NCBI GenBank assembly: GCA_964370185.1
Contig: CAYJIJ010000041.1
Span: 1-21,318 of the forward strand
Reading direction: 5' to 3'
Length of the DNA: 21,318 nt
Origin: CAYJEQ01 sp964370185
Lineage (GTDB): Bacteria > Bacillota > Clostridia > Oscillospirales > Ruminococcaceae
Of this stretch, positions 14,178-21,318 are shown one piece after another. Within the stretch, counting starts at the first letter, position 1, and each line of letters opens with the position of its first letter. The position numbers were made by a program, and so were the translations under genes. Under the pieces are notes generated by a model that searched no databases, was not told where the DNA came from, and saw only the letters and a program-made list of their open reading frames with translations.

Positions 14178-15305
14178 ATGCAGTATGTTGATTTTAAGGA
14201 TGGCATTAAATTTTCAAGGCTTGGGTATGGTGCACTTAGGTTTTCCGAGATAGTGGGGGAGAACGGTGAGAAGTCCATCAATGAGCCGATGATGATTGAC
14301 ATTATCCGCACGGCAATTGATAGCGGAGTAAATTTTATCGACACCGCCTACATCTACGAGGGCAGTGAAGTGCTATTATCAAAAGCTCTCGGCGATGGTT
14401 ACAGAGAAAAGGTGGTACTATGTAGCAAACTACCGATAAAAAATGTAACCTCTAAAGAAGACCTCGAGAGATATTTTAAAGAACAGTGCGAAAGGCTTCA
14501 AACAGATGTAATAGACATCTATCTCCTGCACAATCTCTCAAAAACCTCCTATGAAAAGGCACTGAAATATGGTGCGATAGAATTCATGCAAAAATTAAAG
14601 GCTGATGGCAGGGTAAAATATATAGGCTTTTCAATGCATGACGACACCGAGCACCTCAAAATGCTTGTGGATAAATATCCATGGGACTTAGTAATGCTTC
14701 AGTATAATTATTACGATAAATACAACCAAGCAGGGATTGAGGGAGTTAGATATGCCGCTTCTCGAGGCATTGCAGTAGCAACAATGGAATCGCTACATGG
14801 CGGAATGCTCACACAAAATGTGCCCCAAGCGGTGGAAGAGGCATTTGGTGACTGGAAAAAAGATGCAAGCAATGCCGAGAAATCCTTTATCTGGCTTTAT
14901 AATCAGCCTGAAGTAAAGGTGATACTCAGCAGTGTAAAGGAAAAAGAGTATCTTATAGAAAACTTAAAGACATTTGAAAATGCAAAGTCAGGCATACTAA
15001 ATGAAGAAGAAAACGCACTTTTTGACAAGGCGAGAAAAGCGTGGTCTACTTTTGTAAACAATGAATGCACCGCCTGTGCCTATTGCATGCCATGTCCGAT
15101 GGAGGTGGATATTCCCGAGGTTTTTAAGCACTGGAATGTCCTTAAAAGAACCACCGAGCAAAAATGGCTCTATGGCTCAATGCTCAGCAGTAGGGGCAAG
15201 GATGCTTCTAAATGTATAGAATGTGGCAAATGTTCGCCGAAATGTCCTCAGGGGATTGATATACCAAAAGAGCTTAAATTAGCCCATCAGGATTTATCAA
15301 ACTAA
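14178..15305 (+). CDS. Aldo/keto reductase with C-terminal 4Fe-4S domain
   Basis: The protein has 375 residues from the ATG at 14178, which has AAAAGGAG 7 nt upstream; an in-frame extension to 14058 overlaps the DUF1836 gene and is not used. The AKR catalytic set is present: Asp55 and Tyr60 (NFIDTAYIYEGSE), Lys84 (CSKLP) and His118 (YLLHNL). The tail has two cysteine clusters, Cys297/300/303/306 (CTACAYCMPCP) and Cys346/349/352/356 (CIECGKCSPKCPQ). These are of the 2x[4Fe-4S] ferredoxin type. Such proteins are common in anaerobes and are presumed to pass electrons between a ferredoxin-like centre and an NAD(P)H-linked carbonyl reduction; the substrate is unknown. Confidence 0.92.
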   Translation: MQYVDFKDGIKFSRLGYGALRFSEIVGENGEKSINEPMMIDIIRTAIDSGVNFIDTAYIYEGSEVLLSKALGDGYREKVVLCSKLPIKNVTSKEDLERYFKEQCERLQTDVIDIYLLHNLSKTSYEKALKYGAIEFMQKLKADGRVKYIGFSMHDDTEHLKMLVDKYPWDLVMLQYNYYDKYNQAGIEGVRYAASRGIAVATMESLHGGMLTQNVPQAVEEAFGDWKKDASNAEKSFIWLYNQPEVKVILSSVKEKEYLIENLKTFENAKSGILNEEENALFDKARKAWSTFVNNECTACAYCMPCPMEVDIPEVFKHWNVLKRTTEQKWLYGSMLSSRGKDASKCIECGKCSPKCPQGIDIPKELKLAHQDLSN

Positions 15306-15356
15306 TATGTACTTATTAAATCCCAACAACTTCAGCTGTGAAAATTTTTTCGCAAA

Positions 15357-15382
15357 CCTTCCCCGTCTACGCAGGGGAAAGG
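15357..15382 (+). other. GC-rich stem-loop in the DUF1576 leader
   Basis: CCTTCCCC (15357-15364) pairs with GGGGAAAGG (15374-15382) around a short loop, 60 nt ahead of the DUF1576 start. There is no T-run after it, so it is not a clear terminator of the preceding reductase gene. A TATAAT word follows at about 15404 but has no good -35 box. Confidence 0.4.
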
Positions 15383-15441
15383 GATATAGGAAAATTTATC
15401 GTATAATTATCCCTAAAAATAAAAAAAGGAAGGAGCAAAAA

Positions 15442-16710
15442 ATGAGCAGAGAAAATGGAATATTACCTTTTGATAAAGCTTCGGAAAAAGTTTTCTACCT
15501 ACTAATAACTTTTTCACTCATCTTCTGCACATTTGGGCTTTTGGTAAATGGCCCCACCCATGCGCTAAACGGCATGGCTAAAATTATAGTATCCCCAGCA
15601 GGACTAATTACCGACTATGTGGAGCTCGCAGGAATAGGAGCGGCTTTTTTAAACTCGGGGCTTGTAATGCTTTTTACCTCCAGTGTTTATAAGCTTTCAA
15701 AGCTCCCTTTTACCGGTGCGAGTATAGCCTCCTTTTTTATGGTGGGGGGATTTGCCCTTTTTGGAAAGAATATTGTAAATATTCTGCCAATTGTTTTCGG
15801 GGGATTTTTGTTTGCACGCTATCAAAAAGAACCTTTCGCCAAATATGCCTATGCGGTGTTTTTTGGAACAACGCTTTCACCAATAGTCAGCCTTGTGGTA
15901 AATCTATTTAATTTTAGTATGCCTTTTTCATACCTTGCGGCAATTGCACTCGGCACTGGGCTTGGATTTATTCTTCCCTCGGTTGCCTCCCACACCGTCC
16001 GTGCACATCAGGGATACAATCTCTACAATGTAGGCATGGCGGCAGGGCTTATAGGGCTGATGTTCACTGCACTGCTTCGCTCGGCAGGGGTGGAGTTTGG
16101 CTCGAATTTAAAATGGAGTGAAGAATATAATTTTATTCTAAGCATATTTTTGGGCGTGCTTTTTGCGCTAATGCTAATTATAGGCTTTTTAGAAAATGGC
16201 AGAAGCTTAAAAGGGATGAAACATCTATTAAAGCACTCGGGTCGTACTGTGGCGGATTACATCATGCTCGAAGGGCTTGGAAGAACACTCATGAATATGG
16301 GACTGCTCGGCTTTATGGCCATGGGATATATACTCCTCATAGACGGTCAGCTAAATGGCCCTACTATCGGTGCTATAATGAGTGTGGTCGGATTTGGTGC
16401 TTTTGGTAAGCATATTAAAAATGTTATACCCTCGGTGGTGGGGGTTGTGCTTGCCTCCACAGTGATGCTCTGGGAGTTAAACGAGCCCTCCATGCAACTT
16501 GCGGCTCTCTTTTCAACGGCGCTCTCACCCATAGCAGGGCAGTTTGGCGTCTTTTGGGGTCTGATTGCAGGGGTTGTGCACTCCGCAGTAGTGAGGGACA
16601 CCGCCTTTTTGCACGGCTGGGTAGTGCTCTACAACAACGGATTATCGGCAGGACTCATCTGCATAGTACTCGTGCCGATTATCGAAACCTTCAGAAAAGC
16701 CGACGAATAA
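15442..16710 (+). CDS. DUF1576 multi-pass membrane protein, two-repeat transporter-like
   Basis: The protein has 422 residues. The start has GGAAGGAG 7 nt upstream; an open frame back to 15307 is rejected. It is strongly hydrophobic with about ten or more membrane helices. It consists of two homologous halves. TDYVELAGIG (57-66), GFALFGKNIVNILP (103-116), TTLSPI (143-148) and YNLYNVGMAAGLIGL (192-206) match ADYIMLEGLG (271-280), GFGAFGKHIKNVIP (317-330), TALSPI (359-364) and WVVLYNNGLSAGLICI (393-408). The spacing between matched motifs stays near 200-216 residues. Such internal duplication is typical of transporters and channels. DUF1576 proteins have no established substrate. A small soluble protein gene follows after 47 nt. 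Confidence 0.85.
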   Translation: MSRENGILPFDKASEKVFYLLITFSLIFCTFGLLVNGPTHALNGMAKIIVSPAGLITDYVELAGIGAAFLNSGLVMLFTSSVYKLSKLPFTGASIASFFMVGGFALFGKNIVNILPIVFGGFLFARYQKEPFAKYAYAVFFGTTLSPIVSLVVNLFNFSMPFSYLAAIALGTGLGFILPSVASHTVRAHQGYNLYNVGMAAGLIGLMFTALLRSAGVEFGSNLKWSEEYNFILSIFLGVLFALMLIIGFLENGRSLKGMKHLLKHSGRTVADYIMLEGLGRTLMNMGLLGFMAMGYILLIDGQLNGPTIGAIMSVVGFGAFGKHIKNVIPSVVGVVLASTVMLWELNEPSMQLAALFSTALSPIAGQFGVFWGLIAGVVHSAVVRDTAFLHGWVVLYNNGLSAGLICIVLVPIIETFRKADE

Positions 16711-16757
16711 CGGCGTGGCAGGAATTGTAAATTACAAAAACTAAGGAAGTGTCATAT

Positions 16758-17114
16758 ATGAAGCATATCAGGAAGCAAATTTCAAAAATCACCGATGAGC
16801 TTGAAGCGTTTTGTTTCAGCGTGGGTGCAAAAGACATTACGATAAATATAAAGCAATACGAAGAAGAATTCACAGTAACTCTCCACAGCGATTATGAGGC
16901 TCAGTTTAAGCGCAAGGTGGACAAACTCCATCAGCTACTAAATCCGGAGGATAAAAATATTGGCTTTGCAGGCACATACTGGGAGCTTTTAGGGGAGAGC
17001 GACCCCGACTATGAAATTCAGCTCAACTTAGTGGGACAGCTTATCAGCTTTGCCACGGTAGAAGTAGATGACAACGGCTTTGAAGTGGTGGTGCACAAGA
17101 AAAGGGAGCACTAA
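16758..17114 (+). CDS. Small conserved-looking soluble protein, unknown function
   Basis: The protein has 118 residues from the ATG at 16758, with AAGGAA at 9-nt spacing; a GTG at 16749 is too close to that site. It alternates helix-forming (KHIRKQISKITDELEAFCF) and strand-forming (ITINIKQYEEEFTVTLHS, FATVEVDDNGFEVVVHKK) segments. This suggests one small alpha/beta domain, loosely like part of a histidine-kinase-type ATPase fold, but no ATP-binding motif is visible. There is no signal peptide or membrane helix. It follows the DUF1576 gene by 47 nt and the pair ends at a terminator, so the two probably form an operon. The protein may be a cytoplasmic partner, but that is inference. Confidence 0.75.
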   Translation: MKHIRKQISKITDELEAFCFSVGAKDITINIKQYEEEFTVTLHSDYEAQFKRKVDKLHQLLNPEDKNIGFAGTYWELLGESDPDYEIQLNLVGQLISFATVEVDDNGFEVVVHKKREH

Positions 17115-17144
17115 AATTATCCTAATATTTAATAAACACATTTT

Positions 17145-17188
17145 TTACCCCCATATTTTCCAAAAGTGGAGAATATGGGGGTAAGTTT
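17145..17188 (+). terminator. Terminator after the DUF1576 operon
   Basis: TTACCCCCATATTTTCC (17145-17161) pairs with GGAGAATATGGGGGTAA (17168-17184), with one G-T mismatch, followed by GTTTT. It lies between convergent genes. Confidence 0.75.
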
Positions 17189-17465
17189 TAATATCAGCTA
17201 ATAAATTTCATCTGCATTGCTGCTAAATAAAAATATTAAAATATGGGCTGTCGCATTAATACATATGTCGGTGATTTTACATAAACACAATGTAGGGGTC
17301 GATGTGGGCACCGGACCTTACAAATACATTGTTGATTTTATGCAGTTTTTCCTTAATGCGACAGTCCCATAATTTTATGGTTTAAATAATAGTTTGTTGC
17401 TTATCCCTTAATAAGGGGGAGGGATAGAAAAATATTTTGGCTGTAAAGATGTCGGGGATAAATTT
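17189..17465. other. Convergent intergenic space holding a MITE-like element
   Basis: I see no gene here. It contains the inverted-repeat element at 17243-17370 and a hairpin, TATCCCT/AGGGATA (about 17402-17427), which may help end glutamine synthetase transcription but has no T-run. Confidence 0.5.
17243..17370. repeat. MITE-like element with 17-18 bp inverted ends
   Basis: The left end ATGGGCTGTCGCATTAA (17243-17259) and the right end TTAATGCGACAGTCCCAT (17353-17370) are inverted copies differing by one inserted base. Inner parts (ACATAAA...CAATGTAGGGG and TTACAAATACATTG...TTTTATGC) also pair loosely. The length is about 128 bp with no coding capacity. I see no clear target-site duplication. 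Confidence 0.7.
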
Positions 17466-19738
17466 CTATCTCGAATTAAAAAGTATATCGTAATATGTAG
17501 GCATTGGCCAGTTTTCTTTTGGCATTATAGACTCAAGCGCATCCACCGTGTCTCTGAGGGATTTCATTGCAGGGATTAAGCTTTCCTTGCAGATGTTTGC
17601 CTGCTCTTTTATGCTAATTCCCTTTGCGGCGGCGAGAGCGGTTATGTCTTCTAAGGCGTTTGTATTTTGCTCTAATTCATCGGCAAGGGAGGAAATTTGC
17701 GCAAGTTTTGTGCGATGTATCGCAGAGGATAATCCCAAATCTTCTAATTTTCCCACACGCTCTATATATGAATCCATTGCAGCTGTAACGGGAGGGTAAA
17801 TTTCCTGTTTTGCCATTTCAGTCATGGTGCGTGCTTCGATAAGAAGTTTTTTCTTATAAAGGTCGAGCATTATTTCGTATCTTGCAAAAAGCTCGTCCTT
17901 TGAGCAAACCCCATGCTTTTCAAAAACAGCCACCGNNNNNNNNNNNNNNNNNNNNNNNNNNNNNNNNNNNNNNNNNNNNNNNNNNNNNNNNNNNNNNNNN
18001 NNNNNNNNNNNNNNNNNNNNNNNNNNNNNNNNNNNCTTGCAAAAAGCTCGTCCTTTGAGCAAACCCCATGCTTTTCAAAAACAGCCACCGCATTATCAGT
18101 TATAAGCTCTGGAGCGGCATCAGGTGTGGTAGCAAGGGAGGGAAGACCCCTTCTCATTGCTTCCTGTGCCCACTCCTCAGAGTAGCCGTTTCCATTAAAT
18201 ATAATTCTGTTGTGCTCTTTGTAAACCTCTGAAACAATGCTTGCAATCTCATTGTCAAAGGAAGAACAGTTTTCAAGCCTTGTGGCAAATTCGTCGAGTA
18301 CATCGGCAACAATTGTGTTTAGCACGGTGTTCACCCAAGAAATTGTCATAGAAGAGCCAAGCATCCTAAACTCAAATTTATTCCCAGTAAATGCAAATGG
18401 CGAAGTTCTATTCCTATCGCTGGAATCCGCATATAGCTGTGGCAATGTGGGGACACCCAAATCCATCAATTTATTTTTGTTTTCATCACCATGCGTAATG
18501 CCCGATGCAACATTTTCAAAAACCTTACAGAGAGGCTCACCAAGGCAGATGGATATAACTGCGGGAGGTGCTTCAAATCCGCCGAGTCTGTGGTCATTGC
18601 TTGCGGAGGCGGTTGTTGCCCTGAGCAGTCCTGCATTTAAGTCGATAGCCCTTATAACTGCCGACACAAATAATAGGAATTTAGCATTATCATATGGGTT
18701 TTCTCCGGGTTCGAGGAGATTAGTTCCCGTATCGGTGCAGATGGACCAGTTATTATGCTTGCCACTTCCATTTATATATTCAAAAGGCTTTTCGTGGAGT
18801 AGGCAAATTAAATCATGCTGTAATGCCACCCTTACAAGGGTTTCCATTATTAGCTGATTTTGGTCAGCCGATATATTTTCGGCCGAAAATATCGGTGCAA
18901 GCTCATGCTGGCAGGGTGCTACTTCGTTATGCTTTGTCTTGGCAGATACCCCCATTTTCCAAAGCTCCATGTCTATATCGCACATAAATCTTCCCACTTT
19001 GTCGCTGAGGCCTGCAAAGTAGTGATCGGAAAGTTCCTGTGTTTTGGAAGGCTTTGCCCCGAAAAGCGTTCTACCGGAAAGCACTAAGTCCTTACGCTTT
19101 TTAAACTGCTCACGGGCTATTAGAAAATACTCCTGCTCTGCGCCCACCGAGGTGTTTACTTTTTTAGTTTCATGGTCACCGAATATATGTAGTATGCGAA
19201 TTGCATGTTTGCTCAGTGTTTTGGTCGAGCGCAACAGTGGGGTTTTTTCATCCAAGGAATGCCCACCCCATGAGCAGAACGCCGTAGGGATATAAAGTGT
19301 TATGCCACTGCCGTCCTCTTTTACAAAGGCAGGGGAAGTGGGGTCCCACATGGTGTATCCCCTCGCCTCAAATGTGGCTCTGAGCCCACCCGAGGGAAAG
19401 GAGGAAGCATCTGGCTCGCCCATAATGAGCATCTTGCCTGAAAACTCCATTATTGCACCGCCGTCATTTAGTGGCGAGATAAAAGATTCATGCTTTACTG
19501 CCGCACTACTGTTTAGCGGCTGAAACCAGTGTGTATAGTGGGTAGCACCTTTTGCAAGTGCCCAGTCCTTCATAGCATTTGCCACTACTTCGGCAAGCTG
19601 TGGATCAAGTAGCAGGCCTTGGTCGATGCATTTTTTGAGTGATTTGTAAGTGTCCTTGGGCAGATGCTGACGCATAACTCTGTCGTCAAAGACATTTTCG
19701 CCGAATATATCGTCCGGCATTGGTTTTCCATTAATCAT
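17466..19738 (-). CDS. glnN: Glutamine synthetase type III (interrupted here by an assembly gap)
   Basis: It makes glutamine from glutamate, ammonia and ATP, the main entry of ammonia into metabolism. As presented, the gene is broken by 100 N plus a 55-bp duplication. Removing 155 bp restores one frame of 705 residues, the large size that defines type III enzymes. The start ATG at 19738 has AAAGGGGTG upstream. PSGGLRATFEARGYT and LYIPTAFCSWGGHSLDEKTPLLRS are type III hallmarks. Catalytic and metal residues are visible: Glu201 and Glu203 (GAEQEYF), Glu272 and Glu279 (HNEVAPCQHELAP), and the NGSGKHNNWS loop with His328. The extra C-terminal helical region (IEARTMTEMAKQEI...) is also typical. 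It is a single gene transcribed toward the MITE region; I could not assign a promoter or an ammonia-responsive site. Confidence 0.95.
17881..18090. other. Assembly gap inside glnN with duplicated 55-bp contig ends
   Basis: 17936-18035 is exactly 100 N. The 55 bp before (17881-17935) and after (18036-18090) are identical and encode the same glutamine synthetase residues (VAVFEKHGVCSKDELFA). Collapsing them restores the reading frame, since 2273 minus 155 equals 706 codons exactly. Confidence 0.95.
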
Positions 19739-19857
19739 TTTAGACACCCCTTTATATTTGATTTGCTTTATAGCGATGATATGCCAAGTTTTTTTATATT
19801 TCACACAATATAGGCAGGGAAATAAAAAGAGGATTTTGATTATCTCTCTTTTTAATG

Positions 19858-19890
19858 TAAAAAGAGATTTACTTGTAAAAATAAATCTCT
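19858..19890 (-). terminator. Terminator of the zinc-ribbon gene
   Basis: On the minus strand AGAGATTTA (19890-19882) pairs with TAAATCTCT (19871-19863), followed by TTTTT. It starts 13 nt past the stop codon at 19903. Confidence 0.7.
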
Positions 19891-19902
19891 CTAAAGGACA
19901 CT

Positions 19903-20328
19903 TTATTTCTCGTCGTAAGAAACCTCTACATAACCATCGGGCTTAGCTGTTTCTTTCGGCTTCATTTCATAAGAGTTTGTTACTCCGCAACGAGAGCAAA
20001 AAACTGAGTCCGCAGAATTGATACAACCGCAGTTCTCGCAGACAATTTGTTCATTTGCGGCTGTAAGCTTGGCATTTACTTCCGATATCTGAGCTAAAAG
20101 ACCGTCAATTTCACTTATAGCAGCCTCTATCACAGTGCCGTTTTCCACGCCTACACTGTGCTGCTGATATACTAATTGGCCTATGCGTTGATACACTTTT
20201 TCAACATCGCCATTTAGCTGTATCAGCTGCAATTTTATCTTTGAAATTTCAACCATTTCACCGGTTTTTTTGCCAGCTACATTTGCTACATTCTTCGCTT
20301 TGGATAAAAAATTATCGAATGTTCCCAT
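19903..20328 (-). CDS. Zinc-ribbon protein with N-terminal coiled coil
   Basis: The protein has 141 residues from the ATG at 20328, chosen because GAGGAGG lies 9 nt upstream; a GTG at 20346 overlaps that site. Residues 1-95 form an amphipathic and coiled-coil region (FLSKAKNVANVAGKKTGEMVEISKIKLQL, then EIDGLLAQISEVNAKL). A zinc ribbon follows, Cys97-x2-Cys100 and Cys111-x2-Cys114 (CENCGCINSADSVFCSRCG), then a Lys/Pro/Glu-rich tail. Similar small clostridial proteins are common next to housekeeping genes, but their function is unknown. It lacks membrane helices. It has its own terminator before glutamine synthetase, so the two are probably separate units. Confidence 0.8.
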   Translation of the reverse strand: MGTFDNFLSKAKNVANVAGKKTGEMVEISKIKLQLIQLNGDVEKVYQRIGQLVYQQHSVGVENGTVIEAAISEIDGLLAQISEVNAKLTAANEQIVCENCGCINSADSVFCSRCGVTNSYEMKPKETAKPDGYVEVSYDEK

Positions 20329-20346
20329 TTTAAAATGCCTCCTCAC

Positions 20347-20838
20347 AATTATATTATAAATTAAAAATCAATATACTATATTATATCAATTTTTGCGCCC
20401 CATTGCAAGCAATGAGGATTAATTTTTTGGGGTAACACACCGACCCAAAAACAAACTTATTCATTACGGAGATCATATACAATCAATTGCAGATGATATA
20501 TTTTCTCTTCGGATAACCCACCTACATCAATTACTCTGGATTTTCCGTATTGTTCAGTATCAATACCTAATGAATAGTCCGTATTAAAACATCAATAAAT
20601 GGCTGAATATTATCATTTTCCCAATTACTAACACTTGGCTTACTTACATTTAATCACTCGACCAATGCAACTTGATTGATACCCGCCATCTTTCTGCAAC
20701 CTTTAAGCGTTCTGAAAACAAAATATCATCTCACTTTGTATTATTTTATTGGATATAAAAGCAATTATAAAAATACTTAGTATTATAATTTTTTAAAACA
20801 AACAAGCAGTTCTGCATCGCATATTGTTCTCTATTTAA
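20347..20838. other. No intact gene; AT-rich DNA around a repressor pseudogene
   Basis: The only coding-like content is the decayed XRE gene at 20457-20729. The remainder is AT-rich, with a small CATTGCaagCAATG hairpin at about 20401-20414. Confidence 0.6.
20457..20729 (-). pseudogene. Decayed XRE-family (Cro/CI-type) repressor
   Basis: Pieces of one repressor can be read in successive frames on the minus strand. FSERLKVA is in one frame, and RKMAGINQVALVE-stop-LNVSKPSVSNWENDNIQPFIDVLIR in the next. Then DYSLGIDTEQYGKSRVIDVG, continuing GLSEEKIYHLQLIVYDLRNE, is in a third and ends at TAA (20457-20459). The order matches a helix-turn-helix domain followed by the TDYLLG...VIDV tail common in Firmicutes XRE regulators. 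Lesions are frameshifts near the start and after KVA, an Arg-to-TGA change (20654-20656), and a small deletion with frameshift between VLIR and DYSLG. About 91 codons remain of a usual 100-110. The start is placed at the ATG at 20729. Confidence 0.8.
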
Positions 20839-21069
20839 TCATTGCGCATTAGAAGAGGGTTCTTCGTACTCGATAAGTTCCCCTGCTTCAATTTTTAAAT
20901 AGTAGCATAATTTACATATTAACAAGGCATCCATTCGCTGAAATTCATTGCGACAGTAGCGATTGAAATTAGCACGCGGAATATCAAGGTCTTTGCAAAT
21001 TTTGTTTTTTGAAATTTGCTTTTGCTGTAAAATTTTTTCTATATTAAATTTTAATTTTCCATAATCCAT
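20839..21069 (-). CDS. Small XRE-family helix-turn-helix regulator
   Basis: The protein has 76 residues. It is a compact Cro/CI-type DNA-binding domain: KFNIEKILQQKQISKNKICKDLDIPRANFNRYCRNEFQRMDALLICKLCYYLKIEAGELIEYEE. The helix-turn-helix is about residues 19-41 (ISKNKICKDLDIPRANFNRY), followed by the LxxICxxLxxxxGELIEY ending seen in small YozG-like regulators. AAGGGG lies 8 nt before the ATG. It is divergent from a small gene at 21204 with a palindromic site between them, so it probably represses itself and/or that gene. There is no C-terminal effector domain. Confidence 0.88.
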   Translation of the reverse strand: MDYGKLKFNIEKILQQKQISKNKICKDLDIPRANFNRYCRNEFQRMDALLICKLCYYLKIEAGELIEYEEPSSNAQ

Positions 21070-21127
21070 ACTAAATACCCCTTTACTTTAGTAGGATAAT
21101 TATATATAATAAATTACAATAAAATAA

Positions 21128-21158
21128 CTCACCATATAAAGACTTACTATATAGTGAG
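21128..21158. promoter_or_regulatory. Palindromic operator-like site between divergent genes
   Basis: CTCACCATATA (21128-21138) and TATATAGTGAG (21148-21158) are inverted copies with one mismatch. The right half also contains the perfect dyad ACTATATAGT (21146-21155). Its position between the XRE gene and the divergent small gene fits an operator for the XRE protein; this is inferred. Confidence 0.5.
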
Positions 21159-21203
21159 TATTAGTAAATGCTATTAAATTATGCAATATTAACAGGGGGT
21201 ATT

Positions 21204-21318
21204 ATGGATTTGTATAAAGAAATACTAATAAACCTATTAGAAAAAGAAAGTGTAGAAGTCCGATTTGAAAATTTTAATATCAATAAGGCTGACATTGTAG
21301 AATGTGCAAGTTATCAAG
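21204..21318 (+). CDS. Partial small protein, cut by the window edge
   Basis: The first 38 codons read MDLYKEILINLLEKESVEV..., continuing RFENFNINKADIVECASYQ, and are open to the end of the window. The ribosome site CAGGGGG lies 5 nt before the ATG. The N-terminus is an amphipathic helix followed by a short strand. I do not know a function. Small proteins of this look occur beside XRE regulators in clostridia, and this one is divergent from such a gene, which suggests an accessory (phage- or ICE-derived) locus. Confidence 0.65.
   Translation, partial: MDLYKEILINLLEKESVEVRFENFNINKADIVECASYQ

Noticed and set aside
15357..15382. Type I-E CRISPR-like repeat (CCCCG...CGCAGGGG)
   Set aside because: There is only one copy, with no spacers and no cas genes; it is a single leader hairpin.

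Overview
The window is a piece of an AT-rich Firmicutes chromosome, most likely a gut-type clostridium of the Oscillospirales/Ruminococcaceae kind. The evidence is the strong AGGAGG-type ribosome sites, GTG and TTG starts, a type III glutamine synthetase, a DUF1836 regulator, a DUF1576 membrane protein, a ferredoxin-tailed aldo/keto reductase and a clostridial-style rsmD-coaD cluster. The sequence is a draft assembly, probably metagenomic. Two runs of exactly 100 N are each flanked by an identical 55-bp copy of the contig end. Removing 155 bp at each restores an intact gene or gene start, so neither gap hides real sequence.

Layout. 1-730 holds no convincing gene: it is a patchwork of inverted repeats and hairpins ending in a terminator. 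731-1174 is a small four-helix membrane protein. 1261-1600 (minus) is a mini-cluster of very small reading frames interrupted by stops and carrying a structured repeat. 1642-7911 (minus) runs, in transcription order, rsmD, coaD, a coiled-coil ATP-synthase-B-like protein, a topoisomerase IV B subunit and a topoisomerase IV A subunit. A clear promoter lies ahead of rsmD. 8134-9805 (minus) holds a Gfo/Idh/MocA oxidoreductase and uridine kinase. 10093-11428 (plus) holds two TrkA/KtrA-type potassium-transport regulators ending in a perfect 18-bp-arm terminator. 11488-12186 is a repeat region with two perfect 106-bp tandem units, the last of which supplies the stop codon of a hemolysin III family gene (12187-12837, minus). 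13006-17114 (plus) holds a GNAT acetyltransferase, a DUF1836 regulator, the aldo/keto reductase, the DUF1576 membrane protein and a small unknown protein. 17466-19738 (minus) is glutamine synthetase III and 19903-20328 (minus) a zinc-ribbon protein. The right end looks accessory: a decayed XRE repressor, an intact small XRE regulator, a palindromic operator-like site and the first 38 codons of a divergent small gene.

Most genes are housekeeping: 16S rRNA methylation, CoA synthesis, chromosome decatenation, pyrimidine salvage, K+ control and ammonia assimilation. The best candidates for something little described are: (a) a structured repeat found upstream of two unrelated genes, whose hairpin shows compensatory changes and whose edge provides each gene's ribosome-binding site; (b) the DUF1576 protein, which is built from two tandem homologous halves and is followed by a small soluble protein of unknown function; (c) a small-protein locus with an in-frame amber codon.
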